From contig NZ_JBJHBQ010000002.1 of assembly GCF_050485565.1 (NCBI RefSeq), positions 62,001-126,000 of the forward strand: a stretch of 64,000 bases of DNA. The letters are read 5' to 3'. Under the pieces are notes generated by a model. That model worked only from the letters and a program-made list of their open reading frames with translations. It did not search any database and was not told the origin of the DNA. This stretch comes from Glycocaulis sp050485565 (GTDB lineage: Bacteria; Pseudomonadota; Alphaproteobacteria; Caulobacterales; Maricaulaceae). Below are positions 59,926 through 64,000 of the stretch, in pieces; position 1 is the first letter of the stretch, and each line of letters opens with the position of its first letter. Position numbers and translations under genes: made by a program.

Positions 59926-61272
59926 TTACGCGCCCTGATTGACGGCGAAGCAGGCTTCGTTAAGCCGGGCAAGGTCGGCGCAGACCTGACGGGCCGTGGC
60001 CGGGTCTATCGCTTCAAAGCGTGCCCGCCAGAGCGAGCGGCCATCGCGCACCACTTCTTCGGTAACCTGCGTGGCTCCGGACAGGGCAGGAGCAAGGCCG
60101 AGCACCGTCTCAAGACGTGCCTGCGCCACGGCGCGCGAACCGAACGCGCCCACCTGCACCGCCCAGCCGCCGCTGGACGCTCTGGGGGCGGGCTGGCTGG
60201 CGGATGCTACGGGTAGCGTTGCCGGAGCCGTTGAGTCAAAGCGTACCCTGTCACTGCCCGCATCGCGGCCCGGACGGGCAAGATCCGGGATATCCTCGAC
60301 CACGATGCGCACCGGCGGAGCCGCCTCGCCATTACCGGCAGCGGCTGACCCCATCGCGGTGGGGCCGGGCAGGCCGGACAGCTCGGCGGTGAGGATTTCC
60401 TGTTCGCGGATCGGGCTGATGCGCGGGGAGTTGAGGCTGGCCAGGATCATGCCGTCGCGCCGGGCATCAAATGTGGAGAAGGCCGCTTCGACCAGCTCGG
60501 TCGCGTGCGCATCGCGCACCGGTCCGGTAGCGCCGCCCATCACCACCGTGACGAGGCGGCGGCCATCGCGCTCTGCGGTGACGGCGATATTGAAGCCTGA
60601 CGCGCGGATATAGCCGGTTTTCAGACCGTCCACGCCGCGCACCCGGCCAACAAGCGTGTTGTGCGTGGTGTAGGTGCGGCCCGCATGGGAAAAGCTGCGC
60701 TCGTTGAAATAGTGGAAATACTGGGGGAAATCGCGGTGCAGGGCGTGGGCCAGCCGCGCCATGTCGCGCGCGGTGGTGCGCTGGCGGGCATCAGGCAGGC
60801 CGGAGGCATTGCGGAACACGGTCGCCGTCAGGCCCAGCTCCACGGCGCGGTCGGTCATGGCGGAGGCGAAGTTTGTCTCGCTGCCGCCCAGCCGCTCGGC
60901 CACCATCACGGCGACATCGTTGGCGCTGCGTATGGTGAGGGCGCGGATCGCCGTCTCGACACTGATCGTGCCGCCAGCGGGCACACCCAGCTTTGAGGGC
61001 GGGCGCGAGGCGGCTTCAGCCGACATGGTCAGCTGGGTGGCAAGGGTCAGCTCGCCGCGCTCCAGCGCCTCGAACAGCATGTAGAGCGTCATCATCTTGG
61101 TCAGCGAGGCCGGGTAGCGCGACGCATCAGGCCGGCGCGCATGCAGGACTTCGCCGGTATCCATGTCCGCCACGAAGGCGGCGTACCGGTCCTGCGCAAA
61201 GGCAGGCGCGCCCGGCACCAGAAGCGCGAGCGCAAACACCACAAGACAGGCGGCGAGATGACGAAGTTTCAT
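59926..61272 (-). CDS. D-alanyl-D-alanine carboxypeptidase with C-terminal SPOR domain
   Basis: A 448-residue penicillin-binding protein of S11 type. A signal peptide ends PAFAQ. Active-site motifs are SLTK (S56, K59), SAN (S116-N118) and KTG (K218-G220). The second domain and a linker follow; the C-terminus (GWAVQVGAFGSRAVAQARLE) is SPOR. Cleaves terminal D-Ala from peptidoglycan, probably guided to septa by SPOR. It is divergent from the phasin gene over 149 bp. Confidence 0.93.
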   Translation of the reverse strand: MKLRHLAACLVVFALALLVPGAPAFAQDRYAAFVADMDTGEVLHARRPDASRYPASLTKMMTLYMLFEALERGELTLATQLTMSAEAASRPPSKLGVPAGGTISVETAIRALTIRSANDVAVMVAERLGGSETNFASAMTDRAVELGLTATVFRNASGLPDARQRTTARDMARLAHALHRDFPQYFHYFNERSFSHAGRTYTTHNTLVGRVRGVDGLKTGYIRASGFNIAVTAERDGRRLVTVVMGGATGPVRDAHATELVEAAFSTFDARRDGMILASLNSPRISPIREQEILTAELSGLPGPTAMGSAAAGNGEAAPPVRIVVEDIPDLARPGRDAGSDRVRFDSTAPATLPVASASQPAPRASSGGWAVQVGAFGSRAVAQARLETVLGLAPALSGATQVTEEVVRDGRSLWRARFEAIDPATARQVCADLARLNEACFAVNQGA

Positions 61273-61355
61273 AGGCCCGCACGATCACCGCAATGCGTTG
61301 ACGGGCCGTTAACCGCCTTACACAAAAGGGAAATGGTGCGCTGCACAAAAATTTC

Positions 61356-61386
61356 TTGACTTTGCAGGGGCGATTCCACATATTTG
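61356..61386 (+). promoter_or_regulatory. Candidate promoter of the phasin gene
   Basis: TTGACT (61356-61361) and CATATT (61379-61384) are separated by 17 bp, close to the sigma-70 type consensus, 38 bp before the ATG at 61422. By eye only. Confidence 0.5.
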
Positions 61387-61421
61387 CTGCAGTTGCGAAC
61401 TAGCCAGCAGGACCCAGTCCC

Positions 61422-62099
61422 ATGCCGACCGACGCTGTAAACACCCAAGCCGAGACCGCCACACCGGAAGCAAAACCCGTTGTGACGAAGGCGGCGGCCA
61501 GCGCCCCGAAGGCCAAGACGCCTGCTGCGAAAACTGAAACCAAAGCCAAAACGGCTGCCGCACCTGCGAAGAAAGCGGCGCCGTCCCCGAAGAAACCCGC
61601 GTCCCGTAAGCCCTCCGCCCCCCGTAAGTATACGGGCGCTGCACAAGGAAACACTGTCATGGCCGCTGCCAAGAAAGATCTCGCCAAGGAAACGTTTGAA
61701 ACCTTCACCGCCGCGTCGAACGACGCTGTGAAAGACGGCATCGAGAAGTCGATGGCCGCTGTGAACGATCTCAGCGCCTTCCACAAGAACTCGGTCGAAG
61801 CCGTGATCGCCTCTGCGACCACCGCCTCGAAAGGCTTTGAAGAGCTGAACGCTCTGGCCGCCGGCTATGCCAAGAAGTCGATGGAGGACGGCATGGTTGC
61901 CGCCAAGTCGCTGGCCTCTGCCAAGTCGGTCCAGGAAGTGATCGAGATCCAGTCCGACTACACCAAATCCTCGCTGGAAGCCTATCTGGCCAGCGTGAAC
62001 ACGGTCTCCGACCACGTGTCCTCGATGATGAAAGACTCACTGAAGCCGCTCAACGAGCGCTTCGCGGCTGCCGTCGAGCTGATGCAGTCCCAGCGCTAG
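61422..62099 (+). CDS. Phasin family protein with Lys/Ala/Pro-rich N-terminus
   Basis: A 225-residue protein. Residues 80-225 form the helical phasin domain (KETFETFTAASNDAVKDGIE, FHKNSVEAVIASATTASKGF, LNERFAAAVELMQSQ), which coats polyhydroxyalkanoate granules or binds other partners. Residues 1-79 are low-complexity A/K/P, like histone H1 tails. An internal ATG at 61659 has AAGGA about nine bases upstream and would make a 146-residue plain phasin. No PHA synthase lies in the window. Confidence 0.87.
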   Translation: MPTDAVNTQAETATPEAKPVVTKAAASAPKAKTPAAKTETKAKTAAAPAKKAAPSPKKPASRKPSAPRKYTGAAQGNTVMAAAKKDLAKETFETFTAASNDAVKDGIEKSMAAVNDLSAFHKNSVEAVIASATTASKGFEELNALAAGYAKKSMEDGMVAAKSLASAKSVQEVIEIQSDYTKSSLEAYLASVNTVSDHVSSMMKDSLKPLNERFAAAVELMQSQR

Positions 62100-62171
62100 T
62101 TTTCTAGCGCCTACAGATTTCCGGCAGGCGAGGGGCCAATCCCTCGCCGCTGGTGACAAGTCCTCCCTGAC

Positions 62172-62200
62172 TGGCCCGGCTCTGCCGGGCCATTTTTTTT
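62172..62200 (+). terminator. Intrinsic terminator after the phasin gene
   Basis: A perfect 9-bp stem (TGGCCCGGC with GCCGGGCCA), loop TCT, followed by eight T. Confidence 0.95.
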
Positions 62201-62248
62201 GTTCGGGATGCCTGGTCCGTTTAAGGGGCATCGGCCACTCCAACAGAT

Positions 62249-62357
62249 TGTCATCGCCCGCGCATGCGGGTGATCCATGCCTGAGAATTTCAGCTTGCAT
62301 TGTTCTTTGCAGGCATGGGTTCCCCGGACCTCGCTGGCGCTCGGCCGGAGAATGACA
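62249..62357. repeat. TGTCAT-type two-hairpin repeat, copy 3
   Basis: TGTCATCGCCCGCGCATGCG with a hairpin, then CCATGCC, spacer, AGGCATGGG, a CCGGACC/GGCCGG hairpin, and ATGACA. Its right part matches copy 1 with few differences. Confidence 0.82.
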
Positions 62358-62375
62358 ACCGCTACAACGTCCGAT

Positions 62376-62419
62376 CTCGTCATTCCAGATAAGCGCTTCG
62401 CTGCGGCCGGAATGACGAG
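62376..62419. repeat. Short CTCGTCATTCC inverted repeat
   Basis: CTCGTCATTCC pairs with GGAATGACGAG around AAGCGCTT-like sequence; a short relative of 53782-53864. Confidence 0.75.
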
Positions 62420-62459
62420 GGGGAGGGGCGCGGCGGTGATTGGACGGTCCAACATGTTC

Positions 62460-62592
62460 GCGTTTTCCCGGCGAGAGCCGGGATCCAGAAACAGACTGGG
62501 CACCGGCTTACGCCGGTGAAACGCGCGTGAGGAGGCATCAATCCCGGCAGCCTGCTCATCTTCTCGTCGTTCCCGCGCAGGCGGGAACCCAG
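62460..62592. repeat. GCGTTT-type repeat, copy E with long flank shared with copy D
   Basis: The unit 62460-62524 is copy E in reverse orientation. The following sequence to 62592 (GCGTGAGGAGGCATCAATCC, then hairpin TTCCCGCGCAGGCGGGAA) is the reverse complement of the flank of copy D. More GC-rich hairpins continue to about 62750. The 700-bp gap between the phasin gene and tRNA-Thr contains only the terminator and such repeats. Confidence 0.85.
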
Positions 62593-62800
62593 CTTTTTAT
62601 CTCTGGGTCCCCCGTTCCCCGTTTTCACGGGGACAGGCGGGGCGGGGGACCCCGGTGGATGGGTCAGCGCTTAGATTGGAAAAGTCGCGGGCGCGCGTTC
62701 GCGCTCTTCGGACGGCGTAACGCCGTCCGCAAGGCCGACCGGCCGCCGGGCACTTTTGCCCGCACCGACCGAGCGGAGGCGAGGGAGGACAAGAAAAAAA

Positions 62801-62875
62801 TGGTGCCGGCGGAGAGGATCGAACTCCCGACCTTCGGTTTACAAAACCGCTGCACTACCGCTGTGCTACGCCGGC
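62801..62875 (-). tRNA. tRNA-Thr (anticodon UGU)
   Basis: A 75-nt tRNA on the minus strand with encoded CCA. Acceptor arms GCCGGCG and CGCCGGC pair. The anticodon loop TTTGTAA gives TGT, the stem has one G-A outer mismatch, and the T-loop is GTTCGATCC. A run of T follows the 3' end on that strand (AAAAAAA on plus, 62794-62800), a likely termination site. Confidence 0.92.
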
Positions 62876-62956
62876 CAATGCGCATTGCGCGCTGCGTCAT
62901 AAAACGAAAGCGGCGCGCCGGGCAAGCGCGCCGCTGCCGCACACAGTGTCAAAGCC

Positions 62957-63364
62957 TCACTTGCGCCAGACCAGAATGGCCGAAGCCGCCAGAATGCCCA
63001 GCAGGAGATGCACCGCATCGAGCGCGAGCGCGCCCTTGGTCATCGCGATGCCATAGGCAAAGCCGTAAAGCAGCGTGCTCAATGAGAAGCCTGCCCAGAC
63101 GATGAATCCAATGCGCAAATGCGCCTTCAATCCGCTGGCACCCGCCGTCTGGAACAGGGCGGCCAGCCCCAGCACGGTGAGGATGGGCATGACCGGCCCC
63201 AGGAACATTTTCCATTCATGGCCGGCAAAGCTGTCGGCCGTATAGCCGTACTGCTCCATCCAGAAGGTGGAGAAGAGAAGGCCGTAGATGAGAAAACCTA
63301 TGACGTAGATAGCGACCGCTGCGGCAATGACCGCTAGAAGGTCGTGACCGAAAATTCTGGGCAT
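62957..63364 (-). CDS. DUF1761-like membrane protein
   Basis: A 135-residue protein with four membrane helices (about 7-30, 55-75, 84-105, 113-132). The layout and the FLIYGLLFSTFWMEQYGY segment fit DUF1761. Function unknown. It is divergent from metG with 107 bp between. Confidence 0.75.
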   Translation of the reverse strand: MPRIFGHDLLAVIAAAVAIYVIGFLIYGLLFSTFWMEQYGYTADSFAGHEWKMFLGPVMPILTVLGLAALFQTAGASGLKAHLRIGFIVWAGFSLSTLLYGFAYGIAMTKGALALDAVHLLLGILAASAILVWRK

Positions 63365-63471
63365 GAGTGTTTTCCTCCCCGTCCGGGGCGGCTATTGCTC
63401 CGCCCTCGAACTGTCCTTGTTGGCGCAAATCGCGCCAGCCTTAACCATACGCCCATCGGGGATTCGCCGCC

Positions 63472-64000
63472 ATGGCCCGCATACTGATTACCTCCGCCCT
63501 GCCTTACATCAATGGAATCAAGCATCTGGGCAATCTGGCCGGCTCCATGTTGCCCGCCGATGTCTATGCGCGCTTCCAGAGGATGCGGGGCCATGAGGTG
63601 CTCTATATCTGCGCCACGGATGAGCACGGCACGCCGGCAGAGCTGGCCGCCGCTGCTGCGGGCCAGGATGTGCGCACCTATTGTGACGAACAGCACGAAA
63701 TCCAGAAAGAGATTGGCGAGCGCTTTGCCCTGTCCTGGGATTATTTCGGCCGCACCTCCTCGCCGGAAAATGCGCAGCTGACCCAGCACTTCGCCGAAGT
63801 GCTGGAAAGCCGCGGCCTGATCGCCGAGATCGTTGAAAAGCAGATCTATTCCAAGGCCGACAAGCGTTTCCTGCCGGACCGCTATGTGGAGGGCACCTGC
63901 CCCAATTGCGGCTATGAGAAAGCGCGCGGCGACCAGTGCGACAATTGCGGCAAGCTGCTCGAACCGACCGATCTCATCAATCCCTATTCTACCATTTCCG
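63472..64000 (+). CDS. metG: Methionyl-tRNA synthetase (3' end outside window)
   Basis: The first 176 codons are present. ITSALPYINGIKHLGNLAGS is the class I nucleotide-binding (HIGH-type) region; ATDEHGTPAE follows, and the zinc knuckle CPNCGYEKARGDQCDNCG is complete. The frame is open to the last base. The ATG at 63472 follows TCGCCGCC without a clear ribosome site; a TTAACCAT motif is 23 bp upstream. Confidence 0.95.
   Translation, partial: MARILITSALPYINGIKHLGNLAGSMLPADVYARFQRMRGHEVLYICATDEHGTPAELAAAAAGQDVRTYCDEQHEIQKEIGERFALSWDYFGRTSSPENAQLTQHFAEVLESRGLIAEIVEKQIYSKADKRFLPDRYVEGTCPNCGYEKARGDQCDNCGKLLEPTDLINPYSTIS

Overview
The window looks like chromosomal DNA of a marine-type, GC-rich alphaproteobacterium, most likely in or near Maricaulales/Caulobacterales. 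Pointers are MipZ (the ParA-like division-site regulator of alphaproteobacteria) beside panC and a J-domain protein, a phasin, the xthA-erpA-dgt-SPOR-nagZ-scpAB-tatABC block, the divergent purD/xseA pair, and DUF1489, DUF817 and DUF1761 genes. Genus cannot be fixed from sequence alone. Nothing resembles a plasmid or prophage core. The first gene (TAP-like hydrolase) and the last (metG) are cut by the window edges.

Layout. 1-6.6 kb: secreted/membrane hydrolase, SLC13-type permease with two RCK_C domains, CaiB-type CoA-transferase, and an OmpA-family protein with 22 consecutive prolines. 6.6-13.1 kb: a PLP enzyme, then an M20 hydrolase and astA-astD-astB (arginine succinyltransferase pathway) with overlapping starts and stops. 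13-23 kb: xthA, a nitroreductase, erpA, dgt, SPOR, nagZ, scpAB and tatABC. An lrp-ridA pair follows, inserted between two copies of the tatC 3' end. 23-33.5 kb: purD, xseA, a lipoprotein with a methyltransferase-like fold, a TauD-type dioxygenase, pccA, DUF805 proteins, lipB, a very short FliN-like protein and tRNA-Leu(GAG). 33.8-54 kb: Kelch protein, GH24-membrane fusion, and leucine catabolism genes (ivd, mccB, methylglutaconyl-CoA hydratase, mccA) spread among accessory genes: an AbrB-PIN toxin-antitoxin pair, cNMP-patatin, DUF885, an ECH1-like isomerase, an orphan MntA-like nucleotidyltransferase and paired small membrane proteins. 54-64 kb: a tandem pair of JmjC/cupin-like oxygenases, DUF1489, panC, SPOR lipoprotein, mipZ, DnaJ-like, dacA-SPOR, phasin, tRNA-Thr(UGU), DUF1761 and the 5' end of metG.

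How genes work together. ivd, mccA, mccB and the hydratase make successive steps of leucine degradation (HMG-CoA lyase is not in the window). pccA serves propionyl-CoA. astA/B/D, possibly with the M20 enzyme, degrade arginine. scpAB, mipZ, FliN, dacA and three SPOR proteins touch chromosome, division and envelope functions. tatABC, erpA and lipB serve export and cofactor assembly.

Most intergenic gaps over about 100 bp are filled by palindromic mosaic repeats in several families with a shared two-hairpin design. These, the tatC-flanked lrp-ridA insertion, the tandem oxygenase pair and a palindrome core shared by two gaps are the main points for a second look. All calls are from reading the sequence; no database search was run.
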